A stretch of 42,896 nucleotides of DNA from Planctomycetaceae bacterium (GTDB lineage Bacteria; Planctomycetota; Planctomycetia; Planctomycetales; Planctomycetaceae): assembly GCA_021732415.1 (NCBI GenBank), contig JAKFVC010000071.1, positions 1 through 42,896 of the forward strand, in the 5' to 3' direction. The position numbers and the translations under genes were made by a program. This document shows positions 19,001-28,600 of this stretch, piece by piece (within the stretch, counting starts at the first letter, position 1; each line of letters begins with the position of its first letter). The notes beneath the pieces are model-generated. The model worked only from the letters and a program-made list of their open reading frames with translations. It had not been told where the DNA came from and ran no database searches.

Positions 19001-20766
19001 TCACCTTCTGACCAGGCGAATCCCGCGACATTTGAGGCTCCCCACAAACAGAAGGCGCGCTCGGGTGAAAAAATCTCCACGATGACGCGTCCCGCTGAGC
19101 CCAGTCCGCGCGGGAGGCGGACCGTTGCTTCAATGGTCAGCGGCGCTTCGATCGCCGAAAGCGAGGGGATATCCACACGGTCTTCTGGATTTGCAAACTC
19201 GAGTGCGAATTCGCCAGTCATTGCCTCGGCTGGTGCGATTGGCTCCGGGGCTGGCGCGCTCTTTCCAATTTGACGGCGATCGGGCGGCCGTTCTGGCTTG
19301 CCACGAACGGCCCACTGAATCCCCAGCAGGACTACCACAACCGCACCCGCCGAGACCAGAATCGCCGTTCGAGTTATCTTCCTGTGGCCCGCGCTCGCTT
19401 TCGATAACCGCGGCCGCTTCGAGTGTTCCAGCGTCACGGACGGTTCCGTATTGGACTCAGCTCCCACCAGGCCGGCGGACGAGATTACCGTCTCACCTTC
19501 GGCCCCTCCCTGCGAGACCGCGGCTCCCTTCGAACCACTCGCGACCTGCTTCGTTCCCGACTCGCCAGCTGCTCCATTGAGATGCTTCAAAAACTTCTGC
19601 AACTCGGCATTGGTTTCACTATTGCTGCCAGAGGGTGCGCTCGAGTTCCCCTCAAAGTGAATCGTGGGCGTGCTGCCCCCGACGCAGCGCTGCAACTCCG
19701 CGATCACGTGCGTCATCGTCTGCGGTCGATCCTCCGGCCGCTTCGCCACCATGCGTTGAAAGACTTGCTGCAACTGGTTGACGTCCGCTGGAACCCCGCC
19801 GCTGGAATCGATTGTTGCCTGAAGTTGGAACGCCGACAGCGATGGAATCGGCGCGTTCTGGTGCGCCATCAGCTTCTTCATCATCGTGTCGCCGTCGTAA
19901 GCAACCCTGCCCGTCAGCAGATAGAACAGCGACATTCCCAGACTGTAGATATCGCTACGGGCGTCGGCGTGTTTGGTGTCCATCGCCTGTTCGGGCGACA
20001 TGTAATCGACCGTCCCCATGATCGTGCCGGTATTTGTCAGGCCCGCTCCCTCGGAGCTGCCGCCCACGCCGCCGTCGATCCGGGCCAAACCCATATCGAG
20101 GATCTTAACCACGCCCTTCTGGTCGATCAGCAGATTGGCGGGTTTGATATCGCGATGGATGACCCCCTGCTCATGAGCATATTCCAACCCGCGTGCCACT
20201 TGCAGGATGCAGTTGACAGCACGCTCGACGAGCAGCGGTCCTTCCTTCTTCACCAGGACCGCCAGATCGGTCCCCTCGACGTACTGCATGACCAGAAAAT
20301 GAGTGCCGTTCGCTTCGTCAGCATCGTGAGCGGTGACGATGTTTGGGTGTTCCAGCTTTGCTGCCGCTTCGACTTCCCGCTGAAAGCGCCTCGCCAAGTC
20401 GGGATTTTTAGTAACAGCGGGAGACAGCATCTTCAAGGCGACGGTTCGTTTCATTCGACGATGCTCAGCCTTGAGCACCATCCCCATGCCACCTTGGCCT
20501 AACTTGTCTAGAATAATATAGTTTCCGAGGACCAGCGACTTGCCGTTGCCTGCGTATATCTGCTGCGCCTGGAATGCGGTTAGCTTCTTCTGCTTGACCA
20601 ACAGTCGTGCGAGTTGCTCACCATCAACAGGCCGCCGTTCAGCCGGCACGCTTGCCGCCACCGCACTCACGTCATCGGCCAACATGAGACTGGAGTCGAC
20701 GACTTGCTGTACAAACTGTTCAAGTGAAACGGCCAAGAGCAGAAATCCCAGCAGAAAAAAGTACAA
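16027..20766 (-). CDS. Membrane Ser/Thr protein kinase with five LamG-like domains
   Basis: 1579 aa. The N-terminal 80 residues are the helical lead-in typical of planctomycete kinases (SLEQFVQQ...KKLTAFQAQQIYAGNGKSL). The kinase domain (about 83-360) has GQGGMG, Lys112 in VALK, HRD at 204-206, DMG at 224-226 and SPE at 257-259, so it looks catalytically complete. A linker and one membrane helix (about 468-486) lead to an outer part with five concanavalin/LamG-like domains. Each opens with a variant of LEFDGVDDYV, and each ends with a near-identical SSGNNHHGKIVGAKWV linker. LamG domains commonly bind sugars or proteins; the ligand here is unknown. The open frame starts at TTG 20766 without a Shine-Dalgarno sequence. 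TTG 20736, giving an N-terminus like family members, is equally likely. The nearest upstream gene on the strand is a tyrosine recombinase; there is no partner sigma gene. Confidence 0.9.
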   Translation of the reverse strand: MYFFLLGFLLLAVSLEQFVQQVVDSSLMLADDVSAVAASVPAERRPVDGEQLARLLVKQKKLTAFQAQQIYAGNGKSLVLGNYIILDKLGQGGMGMVLKAEHRRMKRTVALKMLSPAVTKNPDLARRFQREVEAAAKLEHPNIVTAHDADEANGTHFLVMQYVEGTDLAVLVKKEGPLLVERAVNCILQVARGLEYAHEQGVIHRDIKPANLLIDQKGVVKILDMGLARIDGGVGGSSEGAGLTNTGTIMGTVDYMSPEQAMDTKHADARSDIYSLGMSLFYLLTGRVAYDGDTMMKKLMAHQNAPIPSLSAFQLQATIDSSGGVPADVNQLQQVFQRMVAKRPEDRPQTMTHVIAELQRCVGGSTPTIHFEGNSSAPSGSNSETNAELQKFLKHLNGAAGESGTKQVASGSKGAAVSQGGAEGETVISSAGLVGAESNTEPSVTLEHSKRPRLSKASAGHRKITRTAILVSAGAVVVVLLGIQWAVRGKPERPPDRRQIGKSAPAPEPIAPAEAMTGEFALEFANPEDRVDIPSLSAIEAPLTIEATVRLPRGLGSAGRVIVEIFSPERAFCLWGASNVAGFAWSEGDTNTNVTTDGSVLDAAAELRLAGVIDRDRKQSFFVNGKLISQTSHSEKNLVSGQLGMRIGSHHTPDGTLTPFPGQIRSVRISKVARNLADSDASIPLISDADTLAVYRFDEGRGDVLKDSSGNNHHGKIVGAKWVKVEPTPTANFELDFDGVDDYVLLPKLDVSAEGDVTLEAWLQPRKIPEPYPCALHIADSAENANYLTLHGHAQDPIPVLGKNFASGGARGAHANGVRGPKKIHLAGVWRAGSNDPVLFVNGKSQGINPQSISGDAAPNLESLLGASFTPKGRVQFYAGQMDEVRISKTVRYTNDFVPSERLPSDGDTLALYHFDEGQGDKLIDSSGNNHHGKIAGARWVRASASSDAAGPAPSSFALEFDGKSSYVQLQGLRVPDAPFTVEAVVTPGTVEAAQTLVHSHDHADGALFNSAGRWAGRRNGHECHASPGSVVSGKRAHLTGVWNGEKFVLYVDGVPQSEFRETPRDTNQLADIVLGAYVGAPGVGPPGYFFDGQFHQLRYSRGERYRGAFTPPPRMTKDASTLALYHFDEGEGDVLKDSSGNNHHGKIVGANWVKTANDPAPGNSTSALEFDGVDDIVEIPTWKYEGKGDVTIEVLALCKDENRSFAFDVAHLENPVGLELYLANQHWHFGHYSGVGQTFNFVVENDLNASPPGQPLHLAGVWTPAGPRLFVNGTMFQASRQGVYPGRPDVHMLGAVREFANGPPARYFQGSMWGFRVSRVARYDKPFAPPSRFETDDDTLLLYAFDEGQGERLTDLSGNNHQGKIVGAKWVKVESIAPTRNALEFDGGAEVKVEVPSVRLRHGGPLTLEAYFTPTVDRITNVNQLLGFGFNSLFISPETQNWQFVWQHGDRTSTVCQGTPLVKGRRIHVAGVVAEGKCHLFVDGKASTAMPLKFEGQTGHEELSGLFIGSAFQGLIDNVRISQTARYQEDFAPPDRLKSDRDTLAFFDFSEGNGNQLTDSSGNNHHGQIVGAKWVKLD
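16036..18654 (-). repeat. Five direct repeats of about 60 bp coding the LamG linker
   Basis: Near-identical 60-bp units lie at 16036-16095, 16648-16707, 17302-17361, 17941-18000 and 18595-18654. The spacing is 612 to 654 bp, one LamG domain per unit. They encode the DSSGNNHHGKIVGAKWVK linker. They are much more conserved than the domains between them and could support gain or loss of whole domains by recombination. Confidence 0.85.
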
Positions 20767-20885
20767 CCGGCGGCGAGATCAAAGGTTAGGACAGTCTAAT
20801 CCGCATGCCAAATAGATTACTGCCGTCACGCCATCAAGTCCATTGAGTTCAGTCCTTCCGAGTTCAGGTGAAGGGGTGGGGACTT

Positions 20886-21533
20886 TTAGATGCCCCCCAG
20901 GCGCCCAAACAAATCGCCGACTGTTTCCTCATCATCCACCAGAACATGCACGTACGTCGAAGTGATCGACACGTTCGCGTGTCCGGCGGCATCCCGCACA
21001 TCCGCCAAGGTCCGGCTGCCAGCCAACGCATGCGATATGAAAGTGTGACGCCCGTGGTGGATCGTCAGTGTCTCCAGCCGTGCCAATCCCAGCACCTTGC
21101 AGGCGGTCCGGAACCGCTTCCTCAATGTATGGCGCGACATCCGGATTCCGATTCTGCCGTCTCGCAGTGATGCCACAAACGGCAGCTCGGCGTTCTGGTT
21201 AATCGCCCGTTTGTCTTTCTTCCAGGCGGCCAGATCGGCGAGCGTGCCCGCGTCCCACCAGAGCGGTACGTTTCGTGGACGACCGCCCTTGGCCGCACCA
21301 CGGCGGATCCTCACGTGCGGACGGGCCGCTTCCACCCGAACGTCGGACACGTGCAGACTGACGATCTCCGACGCACGGAGGCCGCAACACGTCGCCAAGC
21401 GGAAGATGATCAGATTCAACCGAGTGTTGGGCGAACGGCCGGCCTTCCGGCGCAGATCGGCCAGCACCGCGGCCAGTTCTTTTCGCAGGAGGATCTTGGT
21501 GGCATCGGCTCCCGGGAAACGATAGGGTTGCAT
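20886..21533 (-). CDS. Tyrosine recombinase / site-specific integrase, catalytic domain only
   Basis: 215 aa. Only the catalytic domain of the phage-integrase family is present; the usual N-terminal core-binding domain is missing, as in other short planctomycete members. The active-site set is visible: Arg53 in GLRASE, Lys82 in a beta-hairpin position (AKGGRPR), His159-x-x-Arg162 in HHGRHTF, His185 in AGH, and the nucleophile Tyr194 in STYVHV. It should cut and rejoin DNA through a 3'-phosphotyrosine. It lies at the edge of a recombination island, divergent from the plus-strand serine-recombinase cassette. Whether it moves this region or is a resident enzyme cannot be told, because no att sites were recognised. 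Start ATG 21533. Confidence 0.88.
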   Translation of the reverse strand: MQPYRFPGADATKILLRKELAAVLADLRRKAGRSPNTRLNLIIFRLATCCGLRASEIVSLHVSDVRVEAARPHVRIRRGAAKGGRPRNVPLWWDAGTLADLAAWKKDKRAINQNAELPFVASLRDGRIGIRMSRHTLRKRFRTACKVLGLARLETLTIHHGRHTFISHALAGSRTLADVRDAAGHANVSITSTYVHVLVDDEETVGDLFGRLGGI

Positions 21534-21985
21534 GCTGCTTCCTGGTGGTTTGGTAGCATCGCTTGCCGAACGTTTTCAAGTGCGTTGGAGACTAATACGG
21601 CGCCTGTTGTTCGATCTAGGAATTCGCCCGGGGAGATCATTTCACCATCCATCGCCAATCCGTTCGCCATTATCCCAATACTCCTAACGTTTGCTTCTGA
21701 CCGAAGCGGTCGAGCAACGAACTGGAAATCGTCAGTTCTGGGTCCCAGTGTCCAGATGTGGATCTGTATTTCGCAGGATGGGGTCTCAGACCCGACAATT
21801 CTACATCATGCCTCGACTAAGCTCAAAACTGCTGCGGCGCTCGTGAAATCCGTATTCTCGGCCCGCTATCCAGAATTGAGTTCGGACGAACGGTCGGAAA
21901 ATACCAATTTCGGGCAAATTGTATCGTGGACGCGAGTGGCAGCCGGAAGGTTACAGGTAGGAGAACACCAACGAAGGATTCGTCC
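21534..21985. other. Divergent intergenic region between the recombinase genes
   Basis: This region should hold the promoters of the minus-strand integrase and the plus-strand cassette. A minus-strand frame starting at ATG 21670 gives a protein-like N-terminus but runs into the integrase gene in another frame, so I do not call it. I see no clear att-like repeat. Confidence 0.35.
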
Positions 21986-22186
21986 ATGCCTAGCGTCATC
22001 ACCCCGCTCCATCTTCAATCCACAGACAACCCCATCGCCGAGCTCGCCGAGCTTTTCGCTACCGGGATTCTCCGTCTCCGGGCACGCCCAGGCCTCGTCA
22101 CGGAACTCTCTCCAAAACTCTCTGAATCGACTGGGCAGGGCCTTGAGTTTCAGGCCACGAAACGGCTCAGTGTCCACAGCGGTTAA
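21986..22186 (+). CDS. Small conserved-type protein of the recombinase cassette, 66 aa
   Basis: A short frame begins at ATG 21986, preceded by GAAGGA at a good distance (21973-21978). The product contains IAELAELFATGILRLRAR, a predicted amphipathic helix. Small proteins of this kind recur ahead of DUF2924/serine-recombinase pairs in planctomycetes, to my knowledge. Function is unknown. An in-frame upstream ATG at 21926 would add 20 residues but lacks a ribosome binding site. The DUF2924 gene follows after 49 nt on the same strand, suggesting co-transcription. Confidence 0.55.
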   Translation: MPSVITPLHLQSTDNPIAELAELFATGILRLRARPGLVTELSPKLSESTGQGLEFQATKRLSVHSG

Positions 22187-22235
22187 CGGACTTTCCGATT
22201 GCCCCCTGTGGAACTCAAAGAAGAGGTAGAAAAAC

Positions 22236-22760
22236 ATGCCCCCTGCCAAAGAGACCAAGATCAACATTCCGAAGGAGCTGGCCGCTCTCAGACGAATGAC
22301 TTCCACCCAACTTCGGGTGAAGTACGCCGAGGTGTTTGGGGAGGAGAGTCGTTCCGGACACAAAGAATGGCTCGTCAAACGAATCGCATGGCGCATCCAA
22401 GCCAATGTCGAAGGCGACCTGTCAGTGCGGGCCAAGCGCCGGGCCGCGGAACTGGCCAACGACGCCGACCTGCGATTGAAGGCCCCCGCGACGTTGAAGC
22501 TGGTGGCCGAACCGCAACCCGCGAAGAAGCAGGTCACGCGGTCGGTTCCGCAGTCGTCGGACAAACGGCTGCCGCCACCGGGGACCGTCATCACGCGTGA
22601 CTATAAGGAGAGAAAGGTGAAGGTAACGGTGCGGGCCAAAGGGCTCGAATACGAAGGGGAACTCTACAACACGCTCAGCGCCGTCGCGAAAGCGGTCACC
22701 GGAACGCATACCAACGGGTATCTCTTCTTTAAGATCGGCCAGTATGGAGGTGCCAAGTGA
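22236..22760 (+). CDS. DUF2924 family protein
   Basis: 174 aa. The N-terminal part (residues 12-60) is helical, with [23 protein letters not shown] and [14 protein letters not shown]. The C-terminal part (about 118-170) carries the DUF2924 signature [13 protein letters not shown]...[28 protein letters not shown]. The family has no established biochemical role, but it is regularly encoded just before a large serine recombinase, as here, so it is probably an accessory DNA-binding factor of the cassette (inference). The gene is preceded by a purine-rich stretch (AAGAAGAGG), and its TGA overlaps the GTG start of the recombinase. Confidence 0.85.
   Translation: MPPAKETKINIPKELAALRRMTSTQLRVKYAEVFGEESRSGHKEWLVKRIAWRIQANVEGDLSVRAKRRAAELANDADLRLKAPATLKLVAEPQPAKKQVTRSVPQSSDKRLPPPGTVITRDYKERKVKVTVRAKGLEYEGELYNTLSAVAKAVTGTHTNGYLFFKIGQYGGAK
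22746..22750 (+). promoter_or_regulatory. Ribosome binding site of the serine recombinase
   Basis: GGAGG lies six bases before GTG 22757, inside the end of the DUF2924 gene. It supports GTG 22757 as the true start of the recombinase, and so shows that the TAA at 22922 is a real interruption rather than upstream noncoding sequence. Confidence 0.7.
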
Positions 22761-24313
22761 ATCGCAAGCCTGCTCCCCAAACACGGACCACCGTCAGGTG
22801 CGGAATCTACACACGCAAATCCACCGAAGAGGGTCTTCAGCAAGAGTTCAACAGCCTCGACGCCCAGCGTGAATCGGCCGAAGCCTTCATCAAGAGCCAA
22901 GCCCAGGAAGGCTGGGAGTGCTAATCTAATAGGTTTGACGACGGCGGGTTCAGCGGTGGCAACACCGACCGGCCGGCGTTGAAACGACTTCTCGCTGACA
23001 TCGAGTCCGGGAACGTCGACTGCGTTGTGGTCTACAAGGTCGACCGCCTCAGTCGCTCGCTTCTGGACTTCTCCAAGATGATGGAGGTGTTCGACAAGCA
23101 GAACGTCTCGTTCGTCAGCGTCACCCAGCAGTTCAACACCACGCATTCGATGGGCCGCTTAACGCTCAACATCCTCTTGTCGTTCGCCCAGTTCGAACGC
23201 GAGATCATCTCGGAACGGACCCGCGACAAGATCGCCGCCACGAGGAAGAAGGGAAAATGGACTGGCGGACGCCCCATTCTCGGGTACGACATCGACCCCA
23301 AGGGTTCCAAATTGGTCGTCAACGAACTCGAAGCCATCCGGGTGCGGCAAATCTTTGACCTGTACCTGCAACACCAATCGCTCTTGGCGACGGCCCGCGA
23401 AATGGGATCACGAGGCTGGCACTCCAAGGCCTGGGTGACGAAAGCAGGACGTGCCAAAGGGGGCCAGCCATTTCAGAAGACTATGCTACATCAACTGCTG
23501 ACGAACGTGCTGTATGCAGGGCAGGTCCGGCACAAGGACCAGGTTTACCACGGTGAGCATACCGGCATCGTCGACCCAGGAGTCTTTCAGAAGGTGCAGG
23601 TCCAACTCCAGCAGAACGGCCGTAGTGGCGGGACAGAAGTCCGGAACAAACATGGGGCACTGTTGAAAGGGTTGCTGCATTGCACTCATTGCAACAGTTC
23701 GATGGTCCATCACTACTCCCAGAAAAACGGGAGGCGGTACCAATACTACGTCTGCCTTTCGGCCCAGAAACTCGGCTGGGACAGCTGCGTGGAGCCGTCG
23801 CTGCCCGCGGGGGAAATCGAGCAGTTCATCGTCGACCAGATCCGGCATGTCGGACAAGACCCAAATCTGGTTAGTGAGACGCTTGAGAAAGCCCGACAGC
23901 ACGTCACAGCGAGGGCAGGGCAGTTGCAGGCCGAACTCGCCGCCGTCCACCGCCAGCGGCACCGTGACGAAGCGGAGCTGAAGAAAGTGGCCGGCGCCGT
24001 TGATGGCGATTCATCTCTGGCTCGCCTGGCCGATCTGCAGGAACGCCTCCGTATTGCGAATGAGCGGTCAACTGAGATCCTCACAGAGCTGGACCAACTG
24101 CAGACGGAACGAATCAACGACGCCGAGGTGGCGAGTGCGCTGGCCGAGTTCGAGAAGGTCTGGCACGTCTTGTCGCCGAAAGAGCAAGCTCGAGTCCTGC
24201 AACTGTTGATCGAGCGAGTCGACTACCACGGGGACACCGGCGATGTCACGCTAACCATTCACCCCACCGGCCTCTCTGCACTGCCTGAAACCCTTGAGGA
24301 ATCCGCCGCATGA
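22757..24313 (+). pseudogene. Large serine recombinase interrupted by an in-frame TAA
   Basis: The frame from GTG 22757 to TGA 24313 encodes a large serine recombinase of about 518 residues, but codon 56 (22922-22924) is TAA. Before the stop lies the catalytic start, YTRKSTEE with Ser22 and [12 protein letters not shown]. After it, with no frame change, come RFDDGGFSGGNTDRPALKRL, YKVDRLSRSLLDF, the GRLTLNILLSFAQFERE helix, the recombinase DNA-binding domain, a zinc ribbon (CTHCNSSM...C...C) and a coiled coil near the end. A restart at TTG 22979 would lack the catalytic serine. The gene is therefore probably inactive, unless the stop is read through or is a sequencing error. It overlaps the DUF2924 gene upstream and the HTH gene downstream by 4 nt each, so the three form one operon. 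Confidence 0.82.
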
Positions 24314-24771
24314 AACCTGCCATCCAACATACTGCCCGAGTCCACTTCCGACGCGCCAGCCACGGCCAGAAACAGGTCCACGCCGGCGAGGCACCCAAGA
24401 ATCCCGTCGGGCGGGTTCCCCGTGTCGCACGGTTGCTAGCCCTGGCGCACCGGTTCCAGCGGTTGATCGAAACTGGGGTCGCGGCGGACTACGCGGACCT
24501 GGCGCGGCTGGGGCACGTCACTCGGGCGCGCGTCACACAGATCATGAATCTGCTGTCATTGGCGCCTGATCTGCAAGAGAAAATCCTGTGCTGGCCGCCG
24601 GTGACGAGCGGGAAAGACTCAATCTCTGAGCGTGGACTGAGGTTCGTGGTAGCGGAGTTGGATTGGCAGACGCAGAGAGTGTTGTGGAATAGGTGTCCGC
24701 ATTCAATTGAGTGCTTCTTCAACGCATTTCAAATCGATCAACCAAGGCTACTAACAAATGGCGAATATTGA
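24310..24771 (+). CDS. Small helix-turn-helix protein of the recombinase cassette
   Basis: 153 aa, starting at ATG 24310, which overlaps the TGA of the serine recombinase. Residues 43-80 form a ParB-like helix-turn-helix: RFQRLIETGVAADYADLARL followed by GHVTRARVTQIMNLL. The N-terminus is basic (HFRRASHGQK), fitting DNA binding. It is probably a regulator or accessory DNA-binding protein of the recombinase cassette (inference). The C-terminal 50 residues are not recognised. A 63-aa protein at 41078-41269 has a closely similar HTH. Confidence 0.72.
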   Translation: MKPAIQHTARVHFRRASHGQKQVHAGEAPKNPVGRVPRVARLLALAHRFQRLIETGVAADYADLARLGHVTRARVTQIMNLLSLAPDLQEKILCWPPVTSGKDSISERGLRFVVAELDWQTQRVLWNRCPHSIECFFNAFQIDQPRLLTNGEY

Positions 24772-24863
24772 TTCACGGGATTGGTACACCACTACACTGT
24801 CGTGACGTGTTTTCGTAGGTTATAGTGTTTCAACACTCACAAATTGCTCACCCGGTATGCGCA

Positions 24864-25427
24864 ATGGAACAGACTCCCGCCAGTTTGCTTTATCAGTTAC
24901 GGGGTGACTCGAACGAGGAAGCATGGGCTCGATTCGTCCGACTCTACACTCCTATGCTCTATCGGTGGGCCGAACGGACCAGCCAGAGCAAGGTCGACGC
25001 CGCGGACTTAGTTCAGGAAGTCTTCGTGGTCTTATTGAGATCGCTTCCCACCTTCAACTACGATGGTTCTCGTAGCTTTCGTGCCTGGTTGCACACTGTA
25101 TTGCGCACGAAATGGTGTGACTGGCGCCGGCGACACGGGCGCCTGCCCCCTAACGATGCCGGACTCTCTGGTGCGGTGGACGACATGTCGAATTCCGTAG
25201 AAATCGAAGAGGCGGAGTTTCGGTCACAGCTTATTAGTCGTGCATTGGAACTTTTGACGGCAGAGTTTGGTGAGACCACAATTCTGGCGTTTCGCGGCAC
25301 GGCGATTGAATCCCGGCCCACGGCTGAAGTGGCCGCGGAACTTGGCCTGACGACCAACGCCGTCTATCTGGCCCGCGGTCGCGTCATGCGCCGACTGAGG
25401 ATCGAACTAGAAGGAATGTGGGATTGA
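24864..25427 (+). CDS. RNA polymerase ECF-type sigma factor
   Basis: 187 aa from ATG 24864. The N-terminus MEQTPASLLYQLRGD matches where such planctomycete sigma factors usually begin; a GTG at 24825 would add 13 residues. Region 2 is clear (WARFVRLYTPMLYRWA, then DAADLVQEVFVVLLRSLPTF and SFRAWLHTVLRTKWCDWRRR). Region 4 is a helix-turn-helix, RPTAEVAAELGLTTNAVYLA then RGRVMRRLR. It is followed after 196 nt by a Ser/Thr kinase and then by a giant RHS gene on the same strand. This mirrors the left arm, although the two sigma factors are only distant relatives. Targets are unknown; control of the two downstream genes is inference. Confidence 0.9.
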   Translation: MEQTPASLLYQLRGDSNEEAWARFVRLYTPMLYRWAERTSQSKVDAADLVQEVFVVLLRSLPTFNYDGSRSFRAWLHTVLRTKWCDWRRRHGRLPPNDAGLSGAVDDMSNSVEIEEAEFRSQLISRALELLTAEFGETTILAFRGTAIESRPTAEVAAELGLTTNAVYLARGRVMRRLRIELEGMWD

Positions 25428-25623
25428 TGGAGGATCGAGAGGCGGCCGCAGTTGGAAGCTCCAGACCGTTATTGAGTTGCGGGAATCTCTTTCGTTAATC
25501 CCGGCTCGAGATTTCACAAAAACATTGACCACGTGACAGAATTCGGAAACGACCTGCGTACTGATTAACGGAGAGACAGACAATCCATCGTAAGTTCCGC
25601 TCGACACAATTCCCCCACGAAGA

Positions 25624-28600
25624 TTGAGTCACAGCGTGCAAGCCAAACCCACTGACGAACAAATGCGGCAGTTCCTGCAAGGGACGCTGACGGGTGCCGA
25701 CTTGGCATACGTCGAAGCCTATTTGCAGGTTCATGCCAACTCGGCTCAGATGTCTGAAGTGACCGTAGTTGCGGATCCCCTGCTGATGCCGGGGCGGGAA
25801 TCTCCCCTCGACAAGAAGGAGGGAAGCAACGGGACGGTCGAGCAACTGATGCAACGGTTGACTCAGTTGCCGTCCGAACCTGGGGCGATTGTCGGGACCC
25901 GCGTCAGGTACTTCGGCGACTTCGAATTGTTCGAAGAGCTGGGACGCGGCGGAATGGGTGTGGTGCTGCGCGCAAAGCAGGTCACCCTGCAACGCGAAGT
26001 CGCGCTCAAGATGATCCTGGCCGGCCAGTTGGCATCACCCGAAGCCGTGGAGCGATTTCGGTCTGAAGCCCAAGCCGCGGCGCATCTGGATCATCCCAAT
26101 ATCGTCCCCATCTACGAGGTGGGGAAATCGGATAACTACCACTATTTCAGCATGAAGCTGATCTCGGGACGCAGTCTGGCCGAAATGCACCAGGAGTCGT
26201 GTGTCATCCGACCGGGCGTGGCTGCCGACAGTATTTCCGTCGGACAGATCCGGGCTCGCGAGCGTAAAGTTGCGAACCTGGTGAAGCTCCTGGCCAACGC
26301 CATTCACTACGCCCATCAGCGCGGCGTGCTGCATCGCGATCTCAAACCGAGCAACGTGCTGGTCGATCACAGCGGCAAGCCGTTCATCACCGACTTCGGT
26401 CTAGCGAAACGACTGGACGTCGATACGACGCTGACCGCTTCAAACGCGATCGTGGGCACGCCCAGCTACATGTCACCGGAACAGGCCGCCGGAGCAAAGG
26501 GCATTACGATCGCCGCCGACATTTATGGCTTGGGTACGATCCTCTATGAGCTGATCACCGGGCGCAGGGTCTTTACCTCGGACTCGGCGTTGCAATTGTT
26601 GAAGCTGGTCCAGAATGCGGAGCCGACTCACCCGCGGGCCATCGATCCGCGAATTCATCAGGACCTGGAAACCATCTGCCTGAAGTGCCTGCAAAAAGAT
26701 CCCGAACAGCGCTATGCCAACGCGGACGCATTGCAACAGGATCTGCAGCGTTTTCTGAATGGTGAGCCGATTGTCGCTCGGAAGGTCAGTGTCATTGAGC
26801 GGTTGCGGTCATGGTGTCGGCGCAATCCGTTGATTGCCAGTTTGACGGCCGGGGTGTTTCTGTCTTTGGCCCTCGGCACGGGGGTCTCGAGCTATTTTGC
26901 GATCAAGGCGTCCGAACGGGCGGAATCCGAGCGGACACAACGCGGCATCGCTGAACGCAAAGAGCAAGAAGCGCGGCTGGCCACTGCGGCGGAGACTGTG
27001 GCCAAGAAGCTGGCTCAAACCAAGGGAACGGAAGCCGAGGCCGCCCGACAACTGGCCTTGAAACGTGAGCAGGAAGCTAAAGATCTGGCCGTGCGCGAGA
27101 AAGATGCGCGCGGCCAGGCGGAGCGTCACGAGAAGGAGGCGCGGACGGCAGAGGCGGAGGTCGTCAAGAAAGCTGACGCGCTGCGGCACCAGGTCTATCG
27201 GAACACGCTGTCCCTCGCGTACCGCGAATGGCTGTCCAACAATGGTCCTCAGGCAGTCTCCTTGCTGAACGGTTGCGAAAAAGAGTTTCGCGGTTGGGAA
27301 TGGAACTACCTGTCGAGACTGACCAACCTGCACCTGCTGGAAATGAAAAAAGATCCGAATGAAGAGTTCAGTGGTGCGGCCTTTAGTCCGGACGGGACAC
27401 GGATCGCAGCCGCCGGTGAATTGGGTACGGTGATCGTCTGGAATGCCGTGACCGGCCAGGAATTTTTCAGCGTGAAGTTTCTCAAGCCGGCGAATGCGCC
27501 TTTCACGCGCCGCGTTGGCACACTGAAATACAGTCCCGACGGAACCAAACTTCTGGTGTCGTGTCCCGATAGCAAGGTGAGATTGCTGGATGCTGAAAAC
27601 GGCAAAGAATTGGCCAACTATCCGGGCTTCGATTGGGGGGTGGGCAACGTTGCATTCAGCCCGGACGGTCGGCGCATCGCAGCCTGCGGAGGTCACGAGG
27701 GTGTCGTCCACTCGTATACAACAAGAATCTGGGACACCGAGTCACGAGAACTCCTGCTGAATCTGGTGGGACACTCTCATAGCGTGAATGGAATTGCCTT
27801 CAGTCCAGATGGAGAGCAACTGGCGTCTGCCGGTCAGGACCGTTGTGTGCGAGTTTGGGATTTGAGGTCGGGACGAACAGTCCTGGAATTGCCCGCCGAA
27901 GCTTCTGAACTCCTTGGTGTGAGCTACAGTTCGGACGGCAGACGAATCCTGGTCGGTGGAACCGATAGCATGATTCACGTCTGGGACGCGAAAACCGGCG
28001 AACCATTGAGATCGATGCCGGGACATCGCGAGATGGTGCGAACCATCGCCAGTTCCCGCGATGGCAGGCGTTATGTGACGGCGTCGGTCGATGCCACGGC
28101 GGCGGTTTGGAATGCAGACACGGGCGAACGACTGTGGACCCTTCAAGGGCATGGCTGGAACGTGAACTCGGCCGCGTTCAGTCCCGATGGACGCCGGATC
28201 GTCACCGCGGGAGCCGATCGGCGAGTCAAAGTGTGGGATGCCACTAGTGACCGTCAGTTTCAGCGTTTAACCGCACATCGCGGTGCGGTCACGGCAATGG
28301 CACTCAGTCGTGACGGCCGCTACGCCGCGAGTCTGGTCATGCAAGGCGGCAGTGTGACCAACGAATATGCTCTGTGGGATCTGGCCACCGGAGAACTGAT
28401 CCGTTGCGATGCACTGTTCGGCGTCGGGTTCGACAACTACCTGCCCTATTTCGTGCTCGATTTTGGACCGGATCTCCAGCTTGCCGCGGGCGGATCCAAC
28501 CCAGGGGGGCAGCATGAGTGCAGGGTCTGGGATGCGCTGACGGGCCGGACCATCAGCAATTTCCCAGTGGAGTCACATGTGCATGCGACGGCTCTCAGCC

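Larger units (their letters stand above)
21986..24771 (+). mobile_element. DUF2924 / serine recombinase / HTH cassette
   Basis: Four tightly packed plus-strand genes form a recombination module of a type common in planctomycetes. With the recombinase broken by a stop codon, it may be a relic. Ends and attachment sites were not identified, so the limits given are those of the genes only. Confidence 0.55.

Noticed and set aside
21416-21670. Minus-strand frame of 84 codons ahead of the integrase
   Set aside because: The first 45 residues look protein-like, but the frame overlaps the integrase start in another phase. The integrase family normally begins where I placed it.
21866-22594. Minus-strand frame of 242 codons opposite the DUF2924 region
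   Set aside because: Composition is arginine- and serine-rich as in shadow frames, and the opposite strand carries two genes with ribosome binding sites.
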